Shown in pieces: positions 19,127 through 28,499 of a stretch of 64,000 bases of DNA. Each line of letters opens with the position of its first letter. Position 1 is the stretch's first letter. Source of the stretch: Pseudomonas sp. P818 (lineage in GTDB: Bacteria; Pseudomonadota; Gammaproteobacteria; Pseudomonadales; Pseudomonadaceae); assembly GCF_000418555.1 (NCBI RefSeq), contig NZ_ATKM01000016.1:1-64000 (forward strand). The letters are read 5' to 3'. The position numbers and the translations under genes are program-made. A model generated the notes under the pieces. It did no database searches. It was not told the DNA's origin and saw only the letters and a list, made by a program, of their open reading frames with translations.

Positions 19127-19842
19127 TATATCAACCGCAAGTAACTTGCCTGCTCCGCCTCGGGCAGGCGATGCAGCTTCGGACAGGACTCGCACAGCAC
19201 CTGCGGCTGATCGGGTACCGGGGCATGCAACTGGTAATGCAGGCAGCAATGACGGCGCAAGGGGATGCGTGCACAGACCTCGGGCGCCGGCGAGTCGACC
19301 ATCCACTGCAGGCTTCTGGGCTTCAGACGTCCGTCAGCGACCACGGCACGTTCCAGCCAGCGGTGGGCCTCGGCGAACCCCTCACGCTCGAGGTTGGGGT
19401 CAATGCGGGCAAATGCACCATCCCAGATGGCGGCAAGGTTGCCCCACAGCACCTTCGGCGCTAGCCCACCCCAGGCGGCAATGCTGCTGAACAGCGGCTC
19501 CAGGTGCTCATGCAGCAGGCGCGCCCAGAAGTCATCGCGCTGCCGAGCGGCAAGTGCGGCCTGCGGCGTCGGCAGCCATAACGCACGAGGCTGGCCAGCC
19601 TCGTGCAACAAGGCGACCTCCTGATCCCAGAAGGCAATGGCCCGGTCACGCGTCAACACGGCCGCCAGCGTGGCCGGCAGCATGACGCTGAGGTAATTCA
19701 TCGACCACTGGGAGGCGACTGGGGGGCGCTTGATGCCGGGGTAGAGCTCGGCGAAGCACTCGAGCAGGGGGTACAGCACACTGGCGTCAGCCAGCTCGGG
19801 CAGCGGCACCGAAGTACGCCCCTGGCGCTCCACCTGGATCAC
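19117..19842 (-). CDS. FhuF-family ferric-siderophore reductase
   Basis: A 241-residue protein with the C-terminal FhuF signature: CC-(x)-HY followed by CxxC in the stretch from RRHCCLHYQ to LCESCPKL, the four cysteines that bind a [2Fe-2S] cluster. FhuF proteins release iron from hydroxamate siderophores by reducing Fe(III) in the cytoplasm. The start is uncertain. The frame is open upstream to a TAA near 19940 but contains no ATG, so I used the GTG at 19842. The gene converges on the second ABC exporter and overlaps it by 10 bases, and it is divergent from the SbmA-like transporter across a Fur-box-like site. A reductase of this family supports ferric-siderophore uptake into the cytoplasm and a hydroxamate-type ligand. 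Confidence 0.88.
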   Translation of the reverse strand: MIQVERQGRTSVPLPELADASVLYPLLECFAELYPGIKRPPVASQWSMNYLSVMLPATLAAVLTRDRAIAFWDQEVALLHEAGQPRALWLPTPQAALAARQRDDFWARLLHEHLEPLFSSIAAWGGLAPKVLWGNLAAIWDGAFARIDPNLEREGFAEAHRWLERAVVADGRLKPRSLQWMVDSPAPEVCARIPLRRHCCLHYQLHAPVPDQPQVLCESCPKLHRLPEAEQASYLRLIYQQ

Positions 19843-19918
19843 ACGCTGGATGGGTGGCCATGCTTGGCACAGCCAGTCCGGGAATTCGATGGCCGGCCTC
19901 CGCCGCTGTGGGTCAAAA

Positions 19919-19937
19919 AATGATGAGAACGATTAGC
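19919..19937. promoter_or_regulatory. Fur-box-like site between fhuF-like and SbmA-like genes
   Basis: Read on the plus strand, 13 of 19 bases match the Fur consensus (AATGATGAGAACGATTAGC against GATAATGATAATCATTATC). It lies 64 bases before the SbmA-like gene and 77 before the fhuF-like start, so it could control both divergent genes. Confidence 0.55.
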
Positions 19938-20000
19938 GTTGATGGTATAGACGCCCCTCTATAAACTCAACGCGTTTCACGCCGGGCAACTCGAGGCCAC

Positions 20001-21698
20001 ATGCAGACATTACGTGATTTCTGGTTGCTCGCCCGGCCGTTCTGGTCTTCTGCCGAAAGGCGTCCAGCCTTCCTGCTGCTATTCGGCACGATCCTGATGA
20101 ACCTGTGCCTGGTCGGGGTCAACCTGCTGTACAACTTCTGGAACCTGCACTTCTACAACGCCCTGCAGGCACTCGACTACGACGCCTTCCTGATCGGTGG
20201 CGTGCAGTTCCTATTCCTGCAGATGGGCCTGGCCACCTTCACCGTGGCCGCCTTCCATTTCCAGCAGAAACTCACCCTGCGCTGGCGCCGCTGGGCCACC
20301 GAGAACACCCTGCAACTCTGGCTGCAGCGCCAACGCTACCTCAAGCTGCAACTGACGGCTCCGGAGACGGACAACCCCGACCAGCGCATCGCCGACGACA
20401 TCAACCTGTTCATCACCATGTCGTTGAAACTCAGCCTGGGCCTGATGACCGCACTGCTGTCGCTGTTCTCCTTCCTGCATATTCTCTGGCAGGCATCGAG
20501 CCTGGTGAAGATTCCCGTCGCTGGCGAGGAGCTGGTGATTCCCGGCTTGCTGGTGTGGGCCGCGCTGCTTTACTCCATCCTCGGTACTGGCGGCGCCTTC
20601 TGGCTGGGGCGCACGTTGCCCCGCCTGAATTTCATCCAGCAGCGTCGTGAGGCGGATTTCCGCTTCGCCATGATGCGCCTGCGCGAAAACGCCGAAGCCG
20701 TGGCTCAGTACCGGGGCGAGAGCGAAGAGCACGCCCGTTTCAGCCAGCGCCTGGGGGCGGCATTGGAGAATTTCTGGTCCCTGGTGAAACAGCAGAAGAT
20801 CGTGCTCGGCTACTCCACCTTCTACATGCGTAGCGCCATGATCATTCCCATGTTCATCATGGCGCCCCAGTTCTTCGCCGGCGCTTTTCCCCTGGGCCGT
20901 CTGACCCAGCTCAGCGCCGCCTTTGGCGAGGTTCACGAGGCCATGGCCTATCTGGTCAAGGTGTTTCCCGAAGTCGCCGAATGGAAATCGGTGGTCGACC
21001 GCCTGACCGGTTTTCAGCAACGCCTGGGCAGCGTCGGTAGCGAAAATGGCGTGCGCCTTGAGCACCAGACGGAAGGCTTCGACGTGCAGGATCTGTCGCT
21101 GTGGCTGCCGAACGGCAGACGGCTGCTCGAAGGGTTCGACCTGCACTTGCAGCCCGGCGAACGCCTGCTGATCCGGGCACCGTCCGGCTTCGGCAAGTCC
21201 ACGCTGATCCGCGCCCTGACCGGCATCTGGAACCATGCCAGCGGCGTGGCGCGCTACGATCTGGGCAGCGCCCTCACCCTGGCGCAGAAGCCCTACCTGC
21301 CCCTCGGCACGCTGCGCGACATGCTCTGGTACCCATCAGCGCCACACCCTGAAGAAGACCCGCGGCTGCTGGCGGCGATGCATCAGTGCGGTATCGGCCA
21401 CCTGAGCGAGCAACTCGACGCCGAACTCGACTGGTCGCAGACCCTGAGCATCGGCGAGCAGCAGCGTTGTGCCTTCGTGCGCGCCCTGTTGCTGCAGCCG
21501 AAAGTCTTGTTTCTGGATGAAAGCAGCTCCGCACTGGATGAAGCGAGCGAAAGGAGCTGTTATCAGCAACTGCGACATGCCTTGCCGGACGCCATCGTCA
21601 TCAGCGTCGGGCATCGCGCCTCGCTGGAAGCCCTGCATACCCGCACACTGGATCTGCTGCCCGCACAATGCTCGGAACAGGCATTGGAATACGCCTGA
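20001..21698 (+). CDS. SbmA/BacA-like (YddA/Rv1819c-type) ABC transporter, fused permease and ATPase
   Basis: A 565-residue protein with an N-terminal ABC_membrane_2 (SbmA/BacA-like) domain of about 330 residues and a C-terminal ATPase. The membrane half has the family stretch NLCLVGVNLLYNFWNLHFYNALQALDYDAF (split here by a helix end) and the conserved EADFRFAMMRLRENAEAVAQYRGE region. The ATPase half has Walker A APSGFGKST, a YLPLGTLRDMLWYP loop typical of this subfamily, the signature LSIGEQQRCAF and Walker B VLFLDESSSALDE. A GAGG motif precedes ATG 20001. Known relatives import peptides or cobalamin, or are uncharacterised. Its place beside a ferric-siderophore reductase and a Fur-box-like site suggests a role in taking up or handling the siderophore, which is inference. 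A strong hairpin follows at 21755-21783. Confidence 0.9.
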   Translation: MQTLRDFWLLARPFWSSAERRPAFLLLFGTILMNLCLVGVNLLYNFWNLHFYNALQALDYDAFLIGGVQFLFLQMGLATFTVAAFHFQQKLTLRWRRWATENTLQLWLQRQRYLKLQLTAPETDNPDQRIADDINLFITMSLKLSLGLMTALLSLFSFLHILWQASSLVKIPVAGEELVIPGLLVWAALLYSILGTGGAFWLGRTLPRLNFIQQRREADFRFAMMRLRENAEAVAQYRGESEEHARFSQRLGAALENFWSLVKQQKIVLGYSTFYMRSAMIIPMFIMAPQFFAGAFPLGRLTQLSAAFGEVHEAMAYLVKVFPEVAEWKSVVDRLTGFQQRLGSVGSENGVRLEHQTEGFDVQDLSLWLPNGRRLLEGFDLHLQPGERLLIRAPSGFGKSTLIRALTGIWNHASGVARYDLGSALTLAQKPYLPLGTLRDMLWYPSAPHPEEDPRLLAAMHQCGIGHLSEQLDAELDWSQTLSIGEQQRCAFVRALLLQPKVLFLDESSSALDEASERSCYQQLRHALPDAIVISVGHRASLEALHTRTLDLLPAQCSEQALEYA

Positions 21699-21754
21699 AC
21701 CGGCTCTGCGCACTCGCGACACCTGGTTTCGCACCTGACAGGAGACCATCTACG

Positions 21755-21783
21755 ACAAAGCCGGCTGCAAGAGCCGGCTTTGT
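21755..21783. terminator. Hairpin terminator between ABC gene and tRNA-Arg
   Basis: A perfect 12-bp stem (ACAAAGCCGGCT / AGCCGGCTTTGT) with a 5-base loop. It lies between the convergent ABC transporter and tRNA gene and could end both transcripts. Confidence 0.65.
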
Positions 21784-21796
21784 GCTGATCAAGTCG

Positions 21797-21871
21797 TGGC
21801 GTCCCCTGCTGGAATCGAACCAGCATCTAGCCCTTAGGAGGGGCTTATTCTATCCGTTGAACTAAGGGGAC
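21797..21871 (-). tRNA. tRNA-Arg (anticodon CCU)
   Basis: A 75-nt cloverleaf with acceptor stem GTCCCCT/AGGGGAC, anticodon arm AGCCC-CTCCTAA-GGGCT (anticodon CCT), T arm GCTGG-TTCGATT-CCAGC and an encoded CCA end at 21797-21799. It reads AGG codons. Confidence 0.95.
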
Positions 21872-21947
21872 ACGGCCGTATTGGCAACGGCCGGGCCGCA
21901 TCTTAGCGGCGGCGCACGCATTTGTCATGTCGTGCACCGCTCGCAGC

Positions 21948-23060
21948 CTAGCGCTGCCAGCCCTGGGAAACGACCTTGCTGGCCGTTGCTCCACGCACTG
22001 GTTGCAGGTCGCCGCGCAAACGCTCCAACGCCATGCGATCGGCAATCGCGGTGGTGGTCGCACCTTCGCGTTCGGCGCGCTGGAAGATTTCCGTCAGGGT
22101 CGAGCCGATGCCTTCGATATGCGCCTTGAGCTCAGCCGCGCTGCCACCGGTGCGCTCGTAGCAGACATCGATGATGCCGCCGGCATTGATCGCGTAATCC
22201 GGCGCATACAGGCATTCACGGCGACGCAGCAGCTCGGCCAGGCTGGCATCGGCCAACTGATTGTTGGCCGCGCCGGCGATGATCGGCGCGCGCAGGGCTT
22301 CCAGCGTCTGCAGGTTGATGATCGCGCCCAGTGCGCAGGGTGCGAACACGTCCACATCCAAGCGGTAGATCTCATGCTGGCCGACCGCAGTAGCGCCCAA
22401 CTGGTTGACTGCGCGCTGCACGTTGGCCTCGACGATATCCGTCACCCAAAGCCGCGCACCGGCCTCCTTGAGCAGCTTGGCCAGGCCGAAGCCGACCTGG
22501 CCCACGCCCTGGATGGCCACGCGTACGCCCTCAAGATCATTACGCCCCAGGCGATGCGCCACCGCCGCCTGGATGCCGATAAATACTCCGTAGGCGGTCG
22601 AGGGCGACGGATCGCCGTCACGGCTGCCGCCACCGAAGGCTTCACGCTGCCCGGCGCCCGCCACGTGGCGGGTGCGCTCAGCCATGATGCGCATCTCGGC
22701 CACGCCGGTGCCGGAGTCCGCCGCGGTGACATAGCGCCCGCCCAGGCTGTCGACGAAATCGCCCATGGCCTGGAACAGCGCCTCGCTCTTGCCGGTGTGC
22801 GGGTCGCCGATGATCACGGCCTTGCCGCCCCCGAGCGGCAAGCGGGCCAGCGCCGATTTGTAGGTCATGCCGCGCGACAGGCGCAGCACATCGCGCAGTG
22901 CCTCCTCGTCCGTGGCGTAGTTCCACATGCGGCAACCGCCAAGCGCCGGGCCGAGCGTGCTGTCGTGAATGGCGATGATGGCTTTCAGGCCGCTGGCCTT
23001 GTCGTGGCCGTAGACCACCTGTTCGTGATGGTCGAAGTCGACGTGAGTGAAGACGGACAT
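21948..23060 (-). CDS. Glu/Leu/Phe/Val dehydrogenase, leucine dehydrogenase type
   Basis: A 370-residue NAD-dependent amino-acid dehydrogenase that oxidatively deaminates branched-chain or aromatic amino acids to 2-oxoacids. The N-terminal catalytic stretch has [10 protein letters not shown] and the lysine-bearing [25 protein letters not shown] follows, and the Rossmann glycine motif is [17 protein letters not shown]. The length suits leucine dehydrogenase. GAGG sits seven bases before ATG 23060. It lies 70 bases downstream of the indolepyruvate ferredoxin oxidoreductase gene on the same strand, with a REP repeat between. Together they could convert an amino acid to a 2-oxoacid and then to an acyl-CoA. 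Substrate preference (Leu versus Phe or others) is not readable by eye. Confidence 0.9.
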   Translation of the reverse strand: MSVFTHVDFDHHEQVVYGHDKASGLKAIIAIHDSTLGPALGGCRMWNYATDEEALRDVLRLSRGMTYKSALARLPLGGGKAVIIGDPHTGKSEALFQAMGDFVDSLGGRYVTAADSGTGVAEMRIMAERTRHVAGAGQREAFGGGSRDGDPSPSTAYGVFIGIQAAVAHRLGRNDLEGVRVAIQGVGQVGFGLAKLLKEAGARLWVTDIVEANVQRAVNQLGATAVGQHEIYRLDVDVFAPCALGAIINLQTLEALRAPIIAGAANNQLADASLAELLRRRECLYAPDYAINAGGIIDVCYERTGGSAAELKAHIEGIGSTLTEIFQRAEREGATTTAIADRMALERLRGDLQPVRGATASKVVSQGWQR

Positions 23061-23087
23061 CGGGTTACCTCGGATGTAAAAGGCCGC

Positions 23088-23109
23088 CCCTCCCCCGAAT
23101 GGGAGAGGG
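23088..23109. repeat. REP-type inverted repeat (CCCTC/GAGGG family)
   Basis: An imperfect palindrome CCCTCCCCC-gaat-GGGAGAGGG between the oxidoreductase and dehydrogenase genes. A close relative occurs at 46790-46815. Confidence 0.6.
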
Positions 23110-23129
23110 TGGCAAAGGGGATTTGAGAC

Positions 23130-26100
23130 TCAGGCAGCCGGTTCGAACAGCTGCACCGCGGCGATCTCGCTGACGGTCAGGCGTGCCTTGAGCTGCGTCG
23201 CCTGCTCGCGCGCCTTGGCCAGTGCCGCTTCCTTGACATGGCCGTAGCCGCGGATCTGCTCGGGGATCTCGGCCAGCGCCACTGCCGTGCGGTAGTTGCC
23301 GCCATTGAGCTCGGCGAGCAGATAGGCCACGTTGGCTTCGTACTCCTCGATCAGCTCGCGTTCCAGGCGACGTTCGGCACTGTGGCCGAAGGGATCGAGG
23401 GCGCCGCCACGCAGGAACTTGAAGCGCGCCAGCACCGCGAAGGCTTTGAGCATCCAGGGGCCGAAACTGCGCTTGCGCGGCTCACCAGTCACCGCATCCC
23501 GCTTGCTCAGCCAGCTCGGCGCCAGGTGGAACTGCAGCCGGTAATCGCCTTCGAACTGCGCTTCGAGCTGCTTGCGGAAGGTCGCATCGCTGTAAAGCCT
23601 CGCGACTTCGTACTCGTCCTTGTAGGCCAGGAGCTTGAAGTAGTAACGCGCCACGGCCTTGCTCAGGCGCTGCTCGGCATCGGAGTCGACCTTGCGCACG
23701 CGCTCGATCAGTTCGCGATAGCGCTCGGCATAGGCGGCGTTCTGGTAGGCGGTCAGGCGCTGCATACGATCGGCGACGATTTCCTCCAGCGTGCTGCAAT
23801 GTGGCGCCTCGACCACCTTTGGTGCAGCGACTTTCTCCACTGCGGCCAGGTCATGCGCAGCACGACGCCCCCAGAGAAACGCCTGCTGGTTTAGCTCGAT
23901 GGCCACGCCATTGAGTTCGATGGCCTTGTTGATCGCCTCGGCCGATACCGGCACCAGTCCCTTTTGGTATGCATAGCCGAGCATGAACAGGTTGGTGGCG
24001 ATGCTGTCGCCGAGCAGGCGAGTGGCCAAGCGCGTGGCATCGACGAAGCGGGTCTTGCCCTCGCCCACCGCCTCGCTGATCGCCTCGCGCATGGCCGCGC
24101 CGGGCACCTGGGCGTCCGGGTTGCGGGTGAACTCGGCAGTGGCCGCTTCATGGCTGTTGATCACCGCATGGGCGATCTTGTCGTTGAGCTTGGCCAGTGC
24201 CTCTTCACTGGACGACACCACCAGGTCGCAGCCCAGCAGCAGGTCGGTTTCCCCGGCGGCGATGCGCACCGCGTAGATGTCGCTCTGCCGCGCGGCGATG
24301 CGAATGTGGGTGATCACCGGGCCGAACTTCTGCGCCAGCCCAGCCTGATCGAGCACGGTGCAGCCCTTGCCTTCGATGTGCGCGGCCATGCCCAGCAGGG
24401 CACCGACGGTGGTCACGCCACTACCGCCGACACCCGGCAGGAGGATGTTCCAGGGCCGGCTCAGAGCCGGTTGTTTCGGCTCCGGCAAGGCGATGAACAG
24501 CGCGCCCAGGCCAACGGCCTCTGGCTTGCGCAGGCTGCCTCCATGCACGGTAACGAAGCTCGGGCAGAAGCCTTCGAGGCAGCTGAAGTCCTTGTTGCAG
24601 GCGCTCTGGTCGATCTCGCGCTTGCGCCCCAGTTCGGTTTCCAGCGGCAGCACCGACAGGCAGTTGGATTTCACGCTGCAATCACCACAACCTTCGCACA
24701 CCGCCGGGTTGATGAAGGCACGCTTGGCCGGGTCAACCATTTTGCCGCGCTTGCGCCGACGCCGTTTCTCGGTAGCGCAGGTCTGGTCGTAGAGGATCAC
24801 CGACACGCCCTTGAACTCACGCAGCTCGCGCTGCACGGCGTCCAGCTCGCGGCGGTGATGGAAGGTCACGCCCGGCGCGAAGGTGGCGCGGGTCGGGTAC
24901 TTGTCCGGCTCGTCACTGACCAGGGCGATGCGTTTGACGCCCTCGGCATGTACCTGCTGGCTGAGCTGGTCGATGCGCAACTCGCCGTCGATGGGCTGGC
25001 CGCCGGTCATGGCCACCGCGTCGTTGTAGAGAATCTTGTAGGTGATGTTGACCCCGGCGGCCACGGCGGCGCGCAGGGCCAGATGGCCGGAGTGGAAGTA
25101 GGTGCCGTCGCCGAGGTTCTGGAACACGTGCGGCGTGTCGGTGAATGGCGCCTGGCCGATCCAGGTGGCGCCCTCGCCGCCCATCTGGGTGAAGGTGTCG
25201 GTGCTGCGATCCATCCACTGAGTCATATAGTGGCAGCCGATACCGCCGAGGGCGCGGCTGCCTTCCGGCACCTTGGTCGAGCTGTTGTGCGGGCAGCCGG
25301 AGCAGAAATGCGGGGTGCGCACGGTCTTGTGCTTGGGCGCGGCCAGCGCCTTTTCCTTGGCATCGAGAAAGGCCAGGCGCTCCTCGATGGTCGGGCTGCT
25401 GTAGATCGGCGCCAGGCGCTTGGCGATCACCCGGGCGATCATTGCCGGCGTCAGTTCGCCCAGGTTGGGCAACAGCGAATTACCCTGCTCGTCGAATTCA
25501 CCGACCACCCGCGGGCGCTTGCCCACCGGCCAGTTGTAGAGCTGACCAGTGAGCTGGTCTTCGATGATGCTGCGTTTTTCTTCCACCACCAGAATTTCGT
25601 CCAGGCCTTCGGCGAACTGGTGCACCGAGACCGGCTCCAGCGGCCAGCTCATGCCGACCTTGAGCACGCGCAGGCCGACCTTGGCGCACAGCGCCTCGTC
25701 CAGACCGAGGTCATCCAGAGCCTGGCGCACATCGAGGTAGGACTTACCGGTGGTGATGATGCCCAGACGCGGGTTGGGCGAATCGAGCTTGACCTGATTG
25801 AGGTTGTTGGCCAGAGCGAAGGCGCGCGCAGCGTAGATCTTGTAGACGTTGAGGCGCTTTTCCTGCGCCAGGGGCGGATCCGGCCAGCGAATGTGCACGC
25901 CGTCTTCCGGCAGTTGGAAGTCTTCGGGAATCTTCACCTGGACGCGCAGCGGATCGACGTCCACTACGGCCGAAGAATCGACGTTCTCGGCAATGGTCTT
26001 CAGCGCCACCCAGCAGCCGCTGTAGCGCGACAGCTCCCAGCCAATGATGCCGTAGTCCAGTACTTCCTGGACGTTGGCCGGGTTTAGCACCGGGATCGAC

Positions 26101-26597
26101 GCGGCGATGAAGGCGTGTTCGCTCTGATGAGCAATGGTTGAGGACTTGCAGCCATGGTCGTCACCGGCCAGCAGCAGTACGCCGCCATGCTTGGAAACGC
26201 CGGCCGAGTTGCCGTGCTTGAACACATCACCGCTGCGGTCGACGCCCGGCCCCTTGCCGTACCACATGGCGAAAACGCCGTCATAGCGGGCGCCGGGGAA
26301 CAGGTTGGCCTGCTGGCTGCCCCACACTGCGGTGGCGCCCAGCTCTTCGTTGACGCCGGGCTGGAAGTGGATGTGGTTCTGCTTGAGGTACTCGCGCGCG
26401 TCCCACAGGCTCTTGTCCAGGCCGCCCAGGGGCGAGCCGCGATAGCCGGATATGAAGCAGGCGGTATTGAGTCCGAAGGCGGCATCACGCTGCTTCTGCA
26501 GCATGGGCAGGCGGGTGAGCGCCTGAGTGCCGGTCAGGTAGAGGTGACCAGTCGCGAGGCGGTATTTGTCATCCAGGCGGATTTCGGCCAGTGACAT
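23130..26597 (-). CDS. Indolepyruvate ferredoxin oxidoreductase family protein (fused alpha-beta subunits)
   Basis: A 1155-residue fused 2-oxoacid:ferredoxin oxidoreductase. Enzymes of this family decarboxylate aryl- or branched 2-oxoacids to acyl-CoA using thiamine diphosphate and Fe-S clusters. An IorA-like region fills the N-terminal two thirds; SGCPHNSST is near residue 430, followed by the TPP-binding stretch beginning GGEGATW and ending near YKILYND (GDGTY within). A ferredoxin-like motif CEGCGDCSVKSNC lies near residue 640, with a further Cys-rich part (CNKDFSCLEGFC) after it. The C-terminal part is the gamma (IorB-like) domain, starting about GVGGSGVTTVGALLG. AAGGAG precedes ATG 26597. 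The gene is divergent from an Lrp-type regulator and upstream of the dehydrogenase, suggesting an Lrp-controlled amino-acid catabolic unit. Confidence 0.92.
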   Translation of the reverse strand: MSLAEIRLDDKYRLATGHLYLTGTQALTRLPMLQKQRDAAFGLNTACFISGYRGSPLGGLDKSLWDAREYLKQNHIHFQPGVNEELGATAVWGSQQANLFPGARYDGVFAMWYGKGPGVDRSGDVFKHGNSAGVSKHGGVLLLAGDDHGCKSSTIAHQSEHAFIAASIPVLNPANVQEVLDYGIIGWELSRYSGCWVALKTIAENVDSSAVVDVDPLRVQVKIPEDFQLPEDGVHIRWPDPPLAQEKRLNVYKIYAARAFALANNLNQVKLDSPNPRLGIITTGKSYLDVRQALDDLGLDEALCAKVGLRVLKVGMSWPLEPVSVHQFAEGLDEILVVEEKRSIIEDQLTGQLYNWPVGKRPRVVGEFDEQGNSLLPNLGELTPAMIARVIAKRLAPIYSSPTIEERLAFLDAKEKALAAPKHKTVRTPHFCSGCPHNSSTKVPEGSRALGGIGCHYMTQWMDRSTDTFTQMGGEGATWIGQAPFTDTPHVFQNLGDGTYFHSGHLALRAAVAAGVNITYKILYNDAVAMTGGQPIDGELRIDQLSQQVHAEGVKRIALVSDEPDKYPTRATFAPGVTFHHRRELDAVQRELREFKGVSVILYDQTCATEKRRRRKRGKMVDPAKRAFINPAVCEGCGDCSVKSNCLSVLPLETELGRKREIDQSACNKDFSCLEGFCPSFVTVHGGSLRKPEAVGLGALFIALPEPKQPALSRPWNILLPGVGGSGVTTVGALLGMAAHIEGKGCTVLDQAGLAQKFGPVITHIRIAARQSDIYAVRIAAGETDLLLGCDLVVSSSEEALAKLNDKIAHAVINSHEAATAEFTRNPDAQVPGAAMREAISEAVGEGKTRFVDATRLATRLLGDSIATNLFMLGYAYQKGLVPVSAEAINKAIELNGVAIELNQQAFLWGRRAAHDLAAVEKVAAPKVVEAPHCSTLEEIVADRMQRLTAYQNAAYAERYRELIERVRKVDSDAEQRLSKAVARYYFKLLAYKDEYEVARLYSDATFRKQLEAQFEGDYRLQFHLAPSWLSKRDAVTGEPRKRSFGPWMLKAFAVLARFKFLRGGALDPFGHSAERRLERELIEEYEANVAYLLAELNGGNYRTAVALAEIPEQIRGYGHVKEAALAKAREQATQLKARLTVSEIAAVQLFEPAA

Positions 26598-26795
26598 GGA
26601 GCGCTCCTTTTATTCTTATGGCGAGCACGGGGAGCGCGACGGTAGACACGCTCCGTTGAGTCCGGTCGCAGGATCGCTGCGACGGATTTGCCTAAAGCAT
26701 GACCGGAGGGTTCCGCTTTTTTCTTTCTATTTTCGGGCAGCAGAGACAATACTTCGCATGATCCTTCCAACAATCACAAGAAAATGGAAACAATC

Positions 26796-27263
26796 ATGCA
26801 GGACAAGCTCAGCCCTATCGATCGGCGGATTCTCCGCCTGCTGCAACACGATGCCGACCTCTCTGCCGCCGAGGTCGCCGAGAAAGTCGAGCTGTCGCAA
26901 TCGCCCTGTTGGCGGCGTATTCATCGTATGCAGGAAGAAGGGCTGATCGAGCGCAAGGTCGCCCTGCTCAACCACAAGCGCCTGGGATTCGGCATCACGG
27001 TGTTCGTCGACATCAAGCTGTCGGCCCATGGTCGCGGCAATCTGGACGAGTTCGAACAGGCCGTGGTCGGCTACCCGCAGGTGCTGGAGTGCTACAGCAT
27101 GGCCGGCGGCTCGGACTACCTGCTCAAGGTGGTGGCCAAGGACATAGGCGATTACGAGCGCTTCCTGCGCGATCACCTGCTGCAGCGCCCACACGTACAT
27201 GAAGCGCACTCGCACATCGCCATGAGCGAGGTCAAACGCACCACCGAGTTGCCGCTGGATTAG
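26796..27263 (+). CDS. Lrp/AsnC family transcriptional regulator
   Basis: A 155-residue regulator with an N-terminal winged helix-turn-helix (LSPIDRRILRLLQHDADLSAAEVAEKVELSQSPCWRRIHRMQEEGLIE) and a C-terminal ligand-binding RAM domain (AHGRGNLDEFEQAVVGYPQVLECYSMAGGSDYLLKVVA). I chose ATG 26796 because GGAAAC lies seven bases before it; ATG 26784 would add four residues. It is divergent from the indolepyruvate oxidoreductase/dehydrogenase pair and probably activates it in response to an amino acid. Its TAG overlaps the stop of the convergent EamA-type gene by three bases. Confidence 0.92.
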   Translation: MQDKLSPIDRRILRLLQHDADLSAAEVAEKVELSQSPCWRRIHRMQEEGLIERKVALLNHKRLGFGITVFVDIKLSAHGRGNLDEFEQAVVGYPQVLECYSMAGGSDYLLKVVAKDIGDYERFLRDHLLQRPHVHEAHSHIAMSEVKRTTELPLD

Positions 27264-28222
27264 ATCCCGACCTGCTGCCTGGCCCTACGTGCTCGCAGGG
27301 CCTCCATGAGCGATGGGCCAAGGGCGGTGAGCGCCGAGCCGAGCACGACGACGACGGCGCCTGCATAAGCGATCCAGTTGACCTGTTCGGGTAGCACGTG
27401 GTCCGGCCACCAGGTCGAGGCCAGGGCCACGGAGACGAAGGTCACCAACGGAGTCAGGGCCAGGGTCGCGCTCACTCTTGATGCCTCCCAGTGCGCCAAC
27501 GCCTCGGCGAAGGCGCCATAAGCCACAAGGGTATTCAGGCAGCAGGCCAGTAGCAGCCAGCCTTGTAGCGGGCTCAGCTCCAGCACTTGCAAGGGATGCG
27601 CCCAGGGCGTCAGCAGGAGTGCGCAGGCCAGGTAGATGACCATCATCACCTGCACCGAACTCCACGAGGTCAGCAGTTGCTTCTGCGCCAGACCGTAGAA
27701 AGTCCAGACGAAGGCAGCAGCCAGCACGGTCAGCACGCCGGTGGTGTAGGCGGTGAGCGAAGTCAGCAACTCACCCAGGCGCTGATTGAAGAACAGGCCG
27801 AAGCCCAGCAACATCACCATCAGACCGAGTGCCTGGCCCAGACTGAAGCGCTCGCGAAAGACGAACAGGCTGCTGATCAGCAACAGGATTGGCGCCACCT
27901 GGATCACCAGTTGCGTGGTACCAGGACTGAGCAGATTGAGCCCCACCAGATACAACACGTAGTTGGACGTCAGCCCGCCGATGGCCAGCGCCAGCAGCCA
28001 GCCACCCTTGCGACCGAGCGGGCGAAAGCTCGGCAGGCGGCGGCTCGCGGCGAGATAGGCCAGCAACAGCGAACCGGCGACCGCCAGGCGGTACCAGGTG
28101 ACCGTGACCGGGTCCATTACCTGGAGAATTTCTTTGAGCTTGATTGGCAGGATGCCCCATAGCAGCGAAGTGATCAGGGCAAGTAGCAGGCCGTACATCC
28201 AACGGCCGGAGGAAATGTGCAT
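27260..28222 (-). CDS. EamA/DMT-superfamily transporter
   Basis: A 320-residue inner-membrane protein with ten hydrophobic segments arranged as two EamA repeats, the first beginning LLALITSLLWGILPIKLKE and the second at about residue 160 (TTGVLTVLAAAFVWTFYGLAQKQL). Relatives export amino acids or other small metabolites. The context next to an Lrp regulator hints at amino-acid efflux, but the genes converge, so this is weak. ATG 28222 follows GAGG. The substrate is unknown. Confidence 0.88.
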   Translation of the reverse strand: MHISSGRWMYGLLLALITSLLWGILPIKLKEILQVMDPVTVTWYRLAVAGSLLLAYLAASRRLPSFRPLGRKGGWLLALAIGGLTSNYVLYLVGLNLLSPGTTQLVIQVAPILLLISSLFVFRERFSLGQALGLMVMLLGFGLFFNQRLGELLTSLTAYTTGVLTVLAAAFVWTFYGLAQKQLLTSWSSVQVMMVIYLACALLLTPWAHPLQVLELSPLQGWLLLACCLNTLVAYGAFAEALAHWEASRVSATLALTPLVTFVSVALASTWWPDHVLPEQVNWIAYAGAVVVVLGSALTALGPSLMEALRARRARQQVGI

Positions 28223-28499
28223 GACGACCTCAGGCAGGCGGCCAACAGGACATGTCGACCGCAGCAGACCATTCTAGGAGAGGTCAGGACACCGACACAG
28301 CAACAGTTGAGCCCGGTAGTCGGGCACAACTGTACCGATAGATGCGCACAACCTGACAAACGGCCGGCGCCAGAAATCCATAAAATCGGCCAAAAGACGC
28401 TAAAAGGCAGACAAAAGCAACCATCTATCGCTTTGCCATGCGCACCGCTTCGCTTGCATTAAACTCAGACCATCCAGCACCACAGATGGAGCTTTCGCC

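Noticed and set aside
19962..19985. TAAAC-N16-CGG before the SbmA-like gene, resembling the PvdS promoter format
   Set aside because: The -10 element is CGG rather than CGT, and a start about 8 bases downstream would leave no room for the ribosome-binding site of the gene at 20001.
28217..28462. Possible 81-residue plus-strand frame before the small hypothetical gene
   Set aside because: It overlaps the promoter region and start of the EamA gene and has no supporting features.
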